Source: Cristatella mucedo | Lineage: Eukaryota > Bryozoa > Phylactolaemata > Cristatellidae | Assembly (NCBI GenBank): GCA_009760855.2 | Contig: WPIO01000006.1 | Location: 4,045,001 to 4,109,000, forward strand | DNA length: 64,000 nt | Direction of reading: 5' to 3' | Shown: piece after piece, positions 37,446 through 49,186 of the stretch | Layout: every line of letters starts with the position of its first letter | How positions within the stretch are numbered: position 1 is the stretch's first letter | The notes under the pieces: generated by a model | Databases searched by the model: none | What the model saw: only the letters and a program-made list of their open reading frames with translations | Told to the model about the DNA's origin: nothing | Position numbers and translations under genes: made by a program

Positions 37446-38070
37446 GACTGCTGAATAAGTGGTCGACCTTTTCCACACACCGAAGCGTCGCTCACAATCC
37501 TGGCAATCTATATCCCGATTTGGTTTCGCTAAGCCGGGGTTCGGCAAACTTTTCGGACTATAAGGCCGTTTCAGGAGGTCAAGAAGGCACGTTAAGGCAA
37601 AATAAACCATGCCCACTCCGTCGGGCCGGCGGAGAGGGCGTGGCCGGACGAAAAAATAAACAGTCGCAACAGGCGCACGGCAATTATAGGAGCAGACGCA
37701 TATAATCTCTCCCCCGTCAGACGTTTCTGTTTCATGCAAGCATTTGACATTAGTTTAAAAAAATAAACACGGCCCACAGTTTGAGCTGTAACCTGCAGAA
37801 ATGAAGGAGAATAAAACCACGACAATTCAATTAGGCCGAATCCAACAATAAATAGCTAGGAGGGAAGTTGGGCCGGACTGGAGTACTAGCTAGGCCGTAT
37901 CTGGCATAAAGGCCTCTGCCCTAAGCACTGTGCTGCAGACATATTATATATTTCATGCCCAATGGTCAAGTTCAAGAAGCGGCATTTTGTCTGTCGAATT
38001 GGCCTGCTCTCCGAAGGAGCGGCCGACCGATCTTGGCTGGGATGATCAATGTTGATATGTTGTTTGTCTG
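37446..38070. other. No recognisable feature
   Basis: Mixed composition with no conserved protein or repeat recognised. Confidence 0.45.
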
Positions 38071-38077
38071 TTGATCG

Positions 38078-38570
38078 ATGTCGGTCCACGGCGTCGGGCC
38101 CAAACGCCCTCTCATCCTTTTTGTTTCGGCTACCTATTTAGGAGCGACGCGACGCTTCCTTTAGGTCGCCGATGTGGTCTTATGACGCTGCTGCGGGCTT
38201 ACGGATTATTGAATTTTTGGTTTATTGAGGAATGTGGTTTTATGAGGTTATGTTGCGTCTGAGGGCGAGTTGCAGCCGGCAGAGAAGGAGTAGTGGAAAT
38301 TCGGGCGCAGGAGATGACGATCATGGGCCATCGCGCTGCGAACCCAAATACACAGTTGTTCTTGGACGCGAAGGTGTTTCCGTACCGTCGCTTGCTTGCA
38401 ATAGGGGCGTCAAAGTGCCGAGGCAAGATGTCATCATCAATGTCGGATCATCGATGTCAGTCCACGGCGTCAGGCCCAAAAGTCCTGTCACCTTTTATCT
38501 CGGCTACCAATTTAGGAGCGATACAGCACTTTCGGTGCAGGTCGCCGAAGCGGCGACCTGCACCGAAAGT
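38078..38570. repeat. Diverged direct duplication ending in a hairpin palindrome
   Basis: gtccacggcgtc, then ggcccaaa, cctttt, tcggctacc, atttaggagcga and aggtcgccga appear in order at 38083-38172 and again at 38460-38548, about 375 bp apart. The second copy ends in an inverted repeat at 38528-38570 with perfect 20-bp arms and loop aag. Confidence 0.75.
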
Positions 38571-39266
38571 CACTCGATGCGTTGGTATTAACTCGGGAAT
38601 GGTGGCCGGGCACTGACGGCAGCAATCGACGGTCGCGCAACAGTGAGAGGCAGCGAGACGGTAGGATAATTTGATGGACCCCACCGAATACGTTGTATAG
38701 CTCCCAAGGCTCGCATTGTTTGCATGTGCGTGTGCTTGAGTGTGCTTGCATGCCCAGCTAGGAATTCGGCGATGCGTGGAAGAATTTTGACAAGCCTGCC
38801 ACAGGTGAGAAGGCGGACGCTAGAATCGTTTTCGTTTAGTGAACACCCCTCAGTTTCCAGCGTCCACAGCGGAGTAGAAGCGGAAGCCTGTTTCAGTTAG
38901 GAATTAGGGTCCGGTGAAGCGACCCGAGAGGGCATCAGGGCATTCTGGAGAAGCGGCTGCCTGAAGCCTGAACCGACGCCGCTGGTAACGAGTTTTGTCT
39001 TTCGGGCCGTCCGTCTATGTAGGTCGAGGTCCAGCATAGACGCAGGTGACCCAAGTGTGTGGACGGTATTTCCCTCGTAAGAGTGGCTGTCTCAATGAAC
39101 GCTTGAGAAGAACGTGAGCGTAAGGACGAAAATAGGAGCGCAGTGACATTATGCGTCAGCGAATGAAGTTCGGTGGAATCCCCTGTTGGTGATTTGAGAC
39201 TCGATCTAGCGCACGCAGATGAACAGGCGACACTCAAAGTAACGATAACTAGGATCCCGCTTTAGA

Positions 39267-40424
39267 CAAAGGCGTAGCGAGACATTTCAGCGCCCCGCGA
39301 CAAAGCTTCAAGTGAGGTCCCTCGTCGAAAATTGCTGCAAAATAGCTCCACCATAGAATAAATGCAAAAAGCCTAAGCTAGCAGTCACATCGAGTCTAGA
39401 AAGTTATATTAACTGTAGTGCTGGTACAAAGTAGCTATCGCAGCTTTAACTCAAGTTAATTTTTCTGGCTTTGAACGCGGCAAACTGGTCTATTACCGTT
39501 TGAAAATCAACATTTCTTAGTGTTTCTTTCTCTATGCTCAACAAGGCCAAATTAGAGGGTCGATCTTGCCCAGTTGATGCTCTCATATAAGACACGGTTA
39601 TCTTCAGCTTGCAAAAAGAACGTTCACAACTGGCAACTGATACAGCTACGATAAGAAGAACTTGTAAGGCTACTCTCACATTGCAATCACATCTTCCCCA
39701 TTACTGACGATGAAAGACATGACTTCCAGTGATGTATTTAGTGCCGAGTCGTGACATTTGTCAAGAATCATTTTTCAAGTTGTCAAGAATCACATATTTC
39801 ATTATACTGCTCTGTTCAATCAACGTCTCAACAATAGAAGCTTCCAAGATCTATAAATTGCTAGCGGAGTTGGTCTGGTCAGTTGTCAGCAAAAGCATCT
39901 TAACTTCCAACGAGAAACTTAATTTGACATCAAGATCTGCGAGCCCGGAAAGCCTAGCTGCAATTTCTTGTCGGAGATCTAGTCCACGCTGTCCTTCATG
40001 TTCCTTGAAATCTCTCTTCTGCCGTGAGACTAACATCTTGAGAGAGTTCTCCAGGCATCTGCGTTCTTCGGCGGATTCTTCGTTCAGCTGCAACTCCCCG
40101 CAGCTCACGTCTCTTTTCGGCATCTATTTGTAATTTTAGGCGGCACGGGTCTTCTCAAAGTCTTGACAACTCAATCTCAAGAGAGCGAAGGTCAAAGGAG
40201 GCGTCTTCGAAGTTCATTCTTGGATCTTTCAGCATCTTCTGAACGCGGTCACTCTTCCTTGAGCTGCAGTATCAAAATGGCAATAGAGCCAACAAGTTAA
40301 AGTTCAAAATGCCATATAGAAGACCGCCAGCTTAACTTTTGCTTCAATTGTCTACCCTCTTGCACTCCACCTTTGGCGCCCGGAGTCATTTGTTCCTCCC
40401 TACCCAACCCTTGCTACGCCTCTG
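39267..40424 (-). mobile_element. hAT transposon relic, ZMYM1-like transposase C-terminus
   Basis: A leftward frame at 39679-39446 ends in the hAT dimerisation domain: VASCERSFCKLKITVSYMR, then GQDRPSNLALLSIEKE and FAAFKARK. A further leftward frame at 40123-39851 is charged and may be an upstream part. Outer ends look like imperfect terminal inverted repeats: caaaggcgtagcgag at 39267 and, inverted, cagaggcgtagcaag ending at 40424, each followed by a GCGCCC block. I see no convincing 8-bp target duplication. The roughly 1.16-kb length is too short for a full transposase (usually 600-800 residues), so it is internally deleted. Confidence 0.7.
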
Positions 40425-40559
40425 GCCTGAAGCTGGGCGGGGAGGCCTACTTATTGTGCACTGGCGCTCCGAACCGCCAGTGCTGGAGCTGGTGACGCCC
40501 TTCAGCAGCAGTGAAGCACGCTCGTCACCCCCCCCCCGATCGCGAGAGCGTTTGGCATG

Positions 40560-40850
40560 ACAGTATTGTTATAATTGTTTAATTTGCATTTCGGTCGCAG
40601 AGAACTGAATCTTTTTCTATGCACCTTAAATTTGCTGAATAGGAAGCATGACCATATGGTTAGTGGTAATGCGAACTGTGTCAGCGTGCATAGCACAGTT
40701 GGAGGTATCGTGCACAGTGTCAGCACGCACTAGCACATTAAGGGTAAATCGAACGGATCCAGTACATGTTGTGAGGAACAGTTGCAATTTTAGCTTCGTT
40801 TTAAGGTCGTTCCGTCTGTGAAGCATGCGAACTAAAGTCACGGTCTCCAA
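40560..40850 (-). mobile_element. LINE 3' tail
   Basis: Inverted tail: gcagagaactgaatcttttt (hairpin region) first, then accatatggttagtggtaat, cacagtgtcagcacgcacta and, furthest right, a C-terminal coding remnant (LKTKLKLQLFLTTCTGSVRF). Diverged from the copy at 36690. Confidence 0.65.
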
Positions 40851-42595
40851 ATCAGCTGATATCGGTCAGAAGCACAGCTAAATGATTTGAATTATTAAAG
40901 CGGGTAGCATGGTGAGTTGTTAGGTAGTGGTTCTGATAGGTAGGCTAGAACAAGAAAACGAAGGAACCTAAAAGTGAGAGACGAAACCCCTAAGTCGATT
41001 CGCTGCTTGTTTGGGAGCCAGTGCAGGTCCGCGAGAAGAGGTATAATGTGTCAACTGCGAAGCTTACAATAGACAGGCCCTGCGGCAGACATTCGAACCA
41101 GCAGGTCAGCAAAAGCAAAAAAGGTCAACGAAGCATACTGTGGCATGCCTATGGGGGATCAAGACAAATCATGGCACCTAAAAGCAAATGCGACTATTGC
41201 AAGGGAACTCTTGAAGATATAGTAAGCAATTCTTATGAAATATTAGGTAATGTGAGAGTTATTATCATGTTAAATTCCCTAATGTGAGAGTTATTATCAT
41301 GTTAAATTAAAAAACTATGTTATTTTTACAGGCTGGTGGCGAGGCGAACAGAGAGCCTTGAAGTTCGCTGTCCTAAAGATATGGCTGTAACCAACGGACC
41401 AATAAAGCATGGCGCATGCTACTTGGCACGGTGGACCCTTCCAAACGTTGAACTCGCGAGAGCTCGCCTCCCGTCATGCATTCGGTACGTTACTCCACCA
41501 ATCACTTAAGTACCACACTAAACTGAGCTACATGTAACAAGTTTGCCATGAGAGGGATCAGCGATCTTCAGGAGAGAGCAGCAAGTCAGACAGCGAGCAG
41601 GATATTGCCGATCTCGATCGCAATTTCACTGTTACGGCTGAGAAGAGAAAGCCACAGTTCCCCAACCAAAAGCACAACAACGATCTGACAAGATATCATA
41701 GTTTACCAAGTCCAATGCTGAGCTTCTGAAATCTAGGCCCAAGGAGTGAAACTTGTTGATGAAAGTGTGAAAGTAAGAAATCAGACAAAGTGTCACAAAC
41801 TTACTTCTAACTAAAGACTCGGCAAGATGGACTGTGCTTCGGCATTAATGAGGCCGATCGATTCGAATTTATAGGAATCACCTTTAACTAGAGTGACTCG
41901 GGCCTTTTTGCAGCCGGTTCATCAAGGAGCTGCGAAGCCGTGCTGCTTCTTATCTGGAACAAGTATCCGTCGCCCTGTATGACTAACTTTGTGCACCTTA
42001 AAGAGGAATAATGATAATTATTCTAAAGCATTTCATATAGCATCCTAAGAGAACTCAGCCTCTACACTAGTGCCAAGATACTACCTAGTGCCTTGAAGTA
42101 TAGCAAAAATGTCTAGAAGGTCATTAGATACTTCAAAATGGTGTCATTCCTGATGCGCCTTTAAAGAAAATACTAAACGTTTTCGTTCCTGTCGTTGCCT
42201 ATGAGAAAACCACGATACGAAGGTGCTCTCTTACGAAATCCTCTTACGAAATATCTTATCAAATCCTCTTACGAAAGGGACTGACCACAGAGGACCGAGC
42301 TCTCTGTATCAGGAATAAACATGGACAAGTAGGGGACTACGATGGAGCCTGGAAAGGTGCGGCCTGCCACCACTGCACAGCAAGCTACACGACATCAAGC
42401 AAGCTGTCACAGCTCTGGACAGCAGTCCGTCAGTCAGCAGCTTTCTAGTACATTCAAGGTAGATAGACATCTAGATGTCTTTGCATGTCTGCTGTCGGAG
42501 GCAGAGGTCTCAGCCCTAGTGTCTTCGTTGGACCACCGCTAAAGAAAATCGCTCGAGTCTCGCGAATTAAAAAAGAACCTGCCAAGGAGGGGAAA
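40851..42595. other. No recognisable gene; small tandem duplication inside
   Basis: No conserved protein is recognised. A 29-bp block starting taatgtgagagttattatca is duplicated at 41248-41276 and 41280-41308. A short frame with CDYCKGTLEDI at about 41186 ends at a good donor site (gtaagc) but leads to an early stop, so no gene is called. Confidence 0.45.
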
Positions 42596-42599
42596 AGTA

Positions 42600-42790
42600 G
42601 TAATAATAAGAATAATACTAATAATAATACACTCGATATAGCGCCGTCGGAGAACTCAATCTATTTATAGGCTCTTCACATTAGCGGCAAAGGAAGCGCG
42701 ATCGAATGGTTAGTAGTAGTATGCTGAATAAACAGCAAGAATAACATATTTATGGTGACGTGCACAGGGTCAGCTTGCAAGTGGCTTGGA
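42600..42790 (-). mobile_element. LINE 3' tail
   Basis: An inverted TAA/TAAT repeat first, then tatagcgccgtcggagaact, caatctatttataggctctt (hairpin tail), cgatcgaatggttagtagta and gtgcacagggtcagcttgca. Matches the reverse complement of the tail family. Confidence 0.7.
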
Positions 42791-43160
42791 GCAGTTTCTT
42801 CACAGCTCGCGGCGGATTTCTAGGTATCGCGATGCTGAAACCCCTGAGCAGCTTGTTCAGGCCCTCGTCAAGAATGATACCGAAATGGAATACGGAATTT
42901 CCTTCAAAGTCTGTATCCTTGATCTTATCATATACGATAAATTCAAGGATAACACGGGAGCTTACTCGGCGGATCAATGCGAGCGCGTTTACCATTATAT
43001 TACGTACCAAGAATGCGGTTAACATTGACGGTATGACGAAAACATGAAGGGCTACCGCGATTGGCGGGTTCTTCGATAAAGCTATTTGAAGTATAGCTGC
43101 AAATCTACAGCATCTACTTATTTTCGAACTTTTTGTAGTGGTATTGTTGTATGACTTCAA
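42791..43160. other. Unidentified open frames on both strands
   Basis: The plus strand is open at 42786-43022 (contains TPEQLVQALVKNDTEMEYGI) and in another frame at 42760-43047; the minus strand is open across 42750-43160. I do not recognise any of the products. Openness in several frames may simply reflect composition. Confidence 0.25.
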
Positions 43161-43919
43161 AGTAAAAACTATGTTATGTTCGTTTGTTCTTTCTTACTAA
43201 TGCTAACTAAAAGAGACAACTTGCCTGTTTCATCGCAAATCGAATAGTTTTGAGCCAATCACTGTTCTGGTAACGGTAGCCAACGTTTTGGGGAATAATG
43301 GTAATTTTTAATCGCTCCGAGTGTAACTAATTGGGAAATAGCAATCGCTACTCACATGCTAGCATTTTCTATGTAGTGAAATTAGTCGTGGTTCCTAAAT
43401 TCTAATGGCTGCGAACCGCTCGTGTCTGTCCTTACCTTACTTGATGGAAGGGGAAAAATCTCAAGTCGAAGATTAATTAGTATTTCGGTTTTGGCCTGGG
43501 GTTGAGACGTGTAGTAAAGTCGTGAGTCGGGCGTCGTACTGTGAGTTTGACGCTATGGCTGCTACTTGACAGATGCAGCCGTGTGTGACTTTCGAAAACA
43601 TCGTTCTAAAGCGACGAGCGTTGCCTTGTTGTATCAACGTATGCAAATGCATGTATTTGGAAATAACTGTGCTGATATCTCAACATTTTCAGTTTCTTCA
43701 GTTATTTGAATCCTGTACTAGTGTAAGTGGTGCATATAACGAATGTAGCTGTCTGTCGCTCTTGACTCGTCGCTCACTCGGTTTCAATCCGTTGTTTTCC
43801 TCTACGTAGAGGAAACACTGCTTCGTCACTGGCTGCCACGCGCCCATTACTTGTTGATACATATTTCAGTGGAGTCTAAACCAAACCCAGATTGTTATGC
43901 TATCATATTTACAGACTAA
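43161..43919. other. No recognisable feature
   Basis: AT-rich, unique-looking DNA with no conserved protein or known repeat. Confidence 0.45.
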
Positions 43920-44075
43920 GTCTGTTGGCTACTGAATGCGTACCGAAAGCCGCTTAGGCTGTGAGTGAGCTTTACAAATCTGTCCTGCAAAACATCCACA
44001 TGGTCTTTATGGCTTTGTGGAGTTACAGACGGAGATACATTACATTGCATTGCCCTAAGGTTCTTCAATCGAAGC
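43920..44075 (+). repeat. Dispersed repeat family R3
   Basis: Longest R3 copy: ttggctactgaatgcgtacc, aaagccgcttaggctgtgag, catccacatggtctttatgg, ctttgtggagttacagacgg, then agatacattacattgcattg. Matches copies near 5925 and 50045. Confidence 0.6.
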
Positions 44076-44149
44076 GTACTGCTGCATACACACGTGGCTA
44101 GCATGATTTAGAAATTGACTGGTTTAGACCCATTTTAGGTATGCGCTCG

Positions 44150-44420
44150 GTACTTTATCCCAACGGTTAGCTTGGAATTAGCTGTGGTGGGGCTTCCGAA
44201 AAGCCTACCTGGTCTGTGCAAAGTCTGGATCTTGCTTCCGGCTATGGCCAAGTCCTGCGATGATCTTGCATCTTTTAAGCGTCTGTTAAAGGCTCAAATC
44301 TTTTATCTCTATCTTCATATCTTTAGTTTATGTATAAAACTATTTTCTAATCAATCTTCTTATCGTAACATATCGTCTCGGAACTCAAGTGATTTACCTG
44401 TAACACTAAAATAACCTCAA
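44150..44420 (+). mobile_element. LINE C-terminal fragment, second type
   Basis: A plus-strand frame reads LLPAMAKSCDDLASFKRLLK, then AQIF, a typical LINE C-terminal block (few residues before the stop) of a type different from the hairpin-tail family. No reverse transcriptase is attached. Confidence 0.5.
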
Positions 44421-44439
44421 GTCCTTTGTAGATCTGAAC

Positions 44440-44680
44440 CTACAGTTTGTGGGGCCCCAAGGTATGAAACTAATTCCCACTTACGTCATGACATTCCTTA
44501 AGTTACGACATTTAAAAAGGAGCTAACGGCCAATTCCGGACGGAATTCACTCCGGCAATTGTCTCTTTTCGGCTTATTCGTGCTTACACTGTGCACGTTC
44601 TCACTTACCAATTGACGCGCTTCAATTGCATCTAATGTAAAGTACGTAGAACAATATTTAGCTCTGTAATGCTGATGTAC
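44440..44680 (+). mobile_element. Degraded LINE 3' tail
   Basis: ggggccccaaggtatgaaac, cgacatttaaaaaggagcta and tgcttacactgtgcacgttc follow the order of the LINE tail family. The hairpin tail is badly eroded near 44645-44670. Confidence 0.5.
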
Positions 44681-45186
44681 AAATTTGTTCTTAGGATGAC
44701 ATTCAAATTTCTGACGATTATTTTATACATATTGGACTTATCAGCTAGTAGTAGAGGGGGAAATCCATCGCGGTGTGAATTAAAGCAGCTCATCTGGACT
44801 CAAATAATATTGTGAACAAGTGCAAGGCAGAGGATAGGCTAAATAGTAATTAGATGAAATTAGTGATAAAAAACAGCTTAAATGTGTTGTATAGAGAACC
44901 CAAGAGAACTTCGGCGGCCAGTAGCAGTGGTGCGGAGATAAAGTGCGACCGATAAGCTTCGACAGAACGCCTGATTGTGCGGCAAGCGCTTGCAGCAGCA
45001 GCCGGCTAGCCGAGAATCGGCGAGGAATTACTGAGCTCGCCGAGGGTGACCGAACGTAAAACAGTCCGGCGATGGCGGCGCGCTTCTCGTAGCGCCGGAA
45101 GCCTCTGCTCTTGTCGAACAGTAGCGGCATTATCTGTTCGAGCGAAGAGACAGAATGCACGGCGATGATGTGCACACGATGAAGCA

Positions 45187-46604
45187 ATGCAGGCAGTTGG
45201 AGTCAAAGGTTTGAGAGACCTTTTCGAAAAACTCGTGGCGAATGCTAAAAACGTGAGTGTCGGCGGCGCTTTTTATCTGAGCCTGCGAAGCGCGTTGAGG
45301 CCAATGAGCGTTCGCGATCCAGGCAACGCCGGGTCAATAACTCGGTTAGCGCTCAACGCTGCCAAGCTGACAGTATAGCCACGCCTCGATCGCCGTAGGC
45401 TGGACGGGTTGAGGAGACGAAACCGCTACCAAAAAGAGCGGCGATAGCCCAGGCCGCCGCCTATTGGGAGGCGACGGCGGCAGCGGAAAACGCAGGCCGT
45501 CGTCAGGCTGCACCCGCCGAGCGCTCGCCGCTGAGCGCCACCGCTGTGGCAAAACGTGTTTCGGCCATCGAAATGGCGGAGGCAGCAGCGGCGGCAGCTC
45601 CCGAGCAGGTAATGAAAGCCGACCGCGCGGAAGCTGCTGTGACTAAAGCGACACGCCTCAACCGACCGACCGCTCGGCGGCGCCTCACTCGCGGAACGTA
45701 CGGCTATTTCTGATGCCATTTAGGAACTCGCTCCAACACGTCCTGTTCGATCGCGGATTACTAGCGGACACGAGTCGCCATCGCGATGGAAGCCCGACGA
45801 CGCGGCGGCCGGTTAGCGGCTTTGGGATGCGGCAGGGGCCAGCCCAGGCCTGCGTCAGACTGCGCCCGCCGAGCGCTCGCTGCCGAGCGACACCGCCGTA
45901 GCAGAACGAGTTCCAACCCTCGAAATGACGGAGGCAGCAGCGGCGGCAGCGCCCGAGCAGGTACCGGTAGCCGGCGTCAACGAAGCGGCCGCCAGTAAAG
46001 CGACGCGGGCGATTGGAGTGCTCGTCGGCTTCTCGCTCGCGAAACGCGCGTCGGTGCATTTGATGACGACGAGGAACCCTCTCCAACGCGCCCTGTGTGG
46101 TTGCAGGTGTGCAGCTGCCGCGAGTCGCGCTAGCTATCAGGGCGCGACGACGCTGTGGCCGGTCGGAGGCAGGCTACTGTCGCTTTTGGTGGGGGCCTGG
46201 TGCCGTCAGAGGTCCACATCAGCGGCTGCATGACCGCGGCAATTGCAGCTGCAGCGACTTTGCTGCGGGCCTCGGACGTCGCCGATATTGGCGTATTCGA
46301 GAACGAGGAATGCATAGACATGATGTATGGCCGTGCGGTGACAGCACCGACCGCAAGGCAAGTGCGACGGAAGACCCCGTCGGCCTCATTAACTGACGAC
46401 GGCTGGAGAGCTGTTGGCCGGAACGAGCCGCTGCGACACAGCCATCGCGCTGCGACCCGAAAAGACTCTCGGCAGCAGAAACACTGCCGCTTGAGCTTCG
46501 TCGTTGAAATTGTTTTGACTGTTGCGGGCCGCAACAGACTGAGCAAACGAAGCGACGCCGGAGCGGCAAAGGTCACCGCCATTCTCGTGAAGAAGGCACT
46601 TTAG
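45187..46604 (+). pseudogene. GC-rich Ala/Arg-coding degenerate tandem units, unidentified
   Basis: Two diverged units about 365 bp apart (near 45490-45790 and 45850-46150) encode similar alanine-rich stretches when read in their best frames: AERSPLSATAVAKRVSAIEM with EAAAAAAPEQV, and AERSLPSDTAVAERVPTLEM with EAAAAAAPEQV. Each is followed by a similar arginine/threonine-containing segment. A possible third unit begins near 46200, with a frame to 46604 containing FENEECIDMMYGRA. Stops and frame changes break any long product. The location beside the virus-like locus raises the possibility that it belongs to the same element, but I recognise no family. Sharply more GC-rich than the DNA after 46610. 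Confidence 0.35.
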
Positions 46605-46799
46605 TGATGTGTACACGAAAGCGATCTCAACTTGTCTACGTACAATTTATTGAATCATTTTTTCATAAACTTCTACATTTCAGAATACTACATCGTTACC
46701 AATTATTAAATAGACTTCGTATCCACCAATGTTTACCTTCATAAACTCAAACCACTCACCACTACCTTGCTCTATTTATTTTTAATACAAAGTAGTTTA

Positions 46800-48468
46800 A
46801 ATTAGTCGATGGAAATTTCAACTGAAGGTGGTTTCAGTGCTCTGGAAGCAGCACCATCACCATTAACGATGATATCGAGTTCCTTTTCAAAGATCGTACC
46901 GTTGTGAACTTTATATCAATTAGCAGTTGGATTAGTCCTATACTTATAATTCATTTTCATTTATATAGCGCCCCAAGAGAACTTAATCTCTATTTAGGCG
47001 CTTCACATACGCCTCGGGGCTTGAGCCCACGACCTAAGTCAGACCTTGGTCGGGGCGAGCACCGTAACCGCTAGACCAAACCAGCTCGGCGAACTTGATA
47101 GCGACATCTAGAATGTCTGTATTCCTAAACGATTGCCAGTTGAATCTAAGGTCACTAACGTGCAAAGGGTATAACACTACACAGTCTGGAAGGTAGATTC
47201 CAGTTCCAGCTAAGTTCAAGCTCACACTTGAGAATTGTTTCCTAAACTGAGTAAAATCCACGTAAGACATTGAGACACATTGAGCTGGAGGGGGTTTACG
47301 CGCTTCAATTCTGGATATTGACTTCCACCTCCAAGTTTTACTGTAATGCTTTCAACGTTAGAGTGATTAAATACTGCGCTATTGGCAGTTTAACTACCAT
47401 ACTTATTCAAATGTCGACCGTGAGCCACCAAACTTTTTCATCTTGCGCTTAAGTCTTTAACATTTGCTGAATGCTGTCTCTTATAGGTGATATTTCACGC
47501 CTTCTATTCCTATAAATGAGTTTAATTTATAAATTTTAATTTTAATTTAATTTTAATTTAATTCTACCATAGGAGATTCTCGCTTTTATCTACTGGAGAT
47601 ATTTGTCTCGAAATGCTAGGCTTAGCGTCAGGTATAGTTAGGCGAGGCTTGTCAAGGAATAATCTAGCAATGCTAGTTGTGTTTGCTGCAGCAGTAGCCG
47701 CTGGAGTAGCTGCTATATGTAACGCATTCATATCCTCAGATGCTCCTCTTTTTAGCATGAGCTCAATGTTTGCATTGTAAAGGATCTTATCGATGTCTGT
47801 GCAGAATCTAGAGATCCTATCCAAAAGCAGAATTCCACTGAAGAATTCATTCGGTGGAACTTGAGTGGACAGTGCAAGTTTCTCATTACCCAACCTGTAT
47901 TATCTTTAGCTTTATTTTTACTTTTATTATCAGTGCATGCAGGATTAGAGTCAGCGGCTACGGAAAATCCTACAGCGCCTGCCTCCAGAGGATAACAATT
48001 ACTCTCACCATTACCCTCACTCTGTCTCCAAAACAACGTCAATCCCTCACCTCTACTGTAATCGCCAGGATTTAATAGCGTTCCTAGCACCATAGAAGTT
48101 ACAGCCATTCCGTAGTCAATATTACAAGTATTATGATTCAACCTCAATTCCCCCAATTCGTTATTAACGAATGAAATATCGTTGTTACCAGGTGCTTGAT
48201 AACCAGCATCACTAATAGGAGTAGCAACTGAGTGAGTTGCAGCCCCCATCCATAGCCTTATACTTCCTTCTACCAACAGATATGCGTCAGATAGTACAAA
48301 GTAATCCGTATTCCTAGCTTCTCCGAAGAACCTAACATTTGTTCCAGAACTAACAGTTTCTTGAAATCCATCAGCTGGAGGATAATCACGGTAATGACCG
48401 CTATAGATGGGTACCGGAGGCAGCTCTCGATCAGTCTTATGAAATATCTTATCTACATCCCAATCCAT
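46800..48468 (-). pseudogene. Virus-like capsid protein pseudogene
   Basis: A leftward frame opens at the ATG at 48468 and stays open to 47752. It resembles large structural proteins that invertebrate genomes carry as uncharacterised virus-like genes: an N-terminal beta-rich part (GTNVRFFGEARNTDYFVLSD), then NDISFVNNELGELRLNHN. Near 47890 similarity moves to another frame (ending 47564) with LLDRISRFCTDIDKILYNAN, a block typical of this family. Further frameshifts follow, then YVDFTQFRKQF near 47260, a SINE-2 insertion at 46948-47086, and a last remnant to about 46800. Assignment to a specific virus group (Polinton-like or other dsDNA) is inference. The breaks rule out a functional product. 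Confidence 0.55.
46948..47086 (-). mobile_element. tRNA-derived SINE, family SINE-2, best-preserved copy
   Basis: Minus strand: head ggtttggtctagcggttacg (A box), body with ggtcgtgggctcaagccccg (B box), then agcgcctaaatagagattaa and gttctcttggggcgctatat, ending aaatgaaaatgaatt. The last part matches the LINE tail (aaagagattgagttctctga, gggcgcttta). Inserted inside the capsid-like pseudogene. Confidence 0.8.
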
Positions 48469-48739
48469 TATAGCTATTTAACAGTACTTGAAAGTATTTA
48501 CCGTGTTTTCTATTGTATAAACCACCAAAAACTCCAGTTGTGAAAGCGCCACCTTTCTGTATGACTGAAGACGAAGTGTTTCTAATTCTTTATACTATCA
48601 CTACTTCTTAACCTTTTTTACATAATCGGCTTCAACGCTAACATCACATAATTTAAGAATCCTACGAATGAATCTGATTTAGTTTACATGTCTTACATAA
48701 AATACTTTAAAAGGCTCATATTCATACGACGCCTTTGTT

Positions 48740-49119
48740 TGGAATGTATAGACCAACGTTCTACAGTTTACCAACCGGTAAATTGGTTGATGAAAATACG
48801 GTTTATATTACACATACATAGCTCACACCTGACGATGTAGAAGTGACGGACATGAATGTAATCGAATAGGTTATCTGCGAACGATTCAGCTTTCATTCCA
48901 GTTTCTTTAAACTGGAATACAGAAAATACCTGCGCATATTGGAAGCTATATGGTGATGCTTACTGGACTAGATTGAGTGACGCTAGCATCAAACTTATTG
49001 GTAGCGTAAGTTTCAGGATAGATACGCAAGGCATGATAAATTTAAAGATGAATAGTTCATACGTCGACATTGGATTTGATTACTTGGATTTACTCATATT
49101 TACAAGGCAGTTAATATAA
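48740..49119 (+). pseudogene. Unidentified frame in the virus-like locus
   Basis: Two adjoining frames on the plus strand: one near 48740-48870 (YRPTFYSLPTGKLVDENTVY), then after a stop and frame change an open stretch about 48857-49119 ending LDLLIFTRQLI and TAA. Low-GC composition like its neighbours and position directly before the fibre-like frame suggest it belongs to the same element. No family is recognised. Confidence 0.3.
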
Positions 49120-49186
49120 GGAATTTTCCTTTTTCCGAGGAGAGGTGATAGCAACGTAGAAACTTATTTGAAATACTGGAGATCTG

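Noticed and set aside
41021-41345. A small zinc-finger-like gene (CDYCKGTLEDI before a gtaagc donor)
   Set aside because: The next plausible exon stops after about nine codons, and only one CxxC pair is present.
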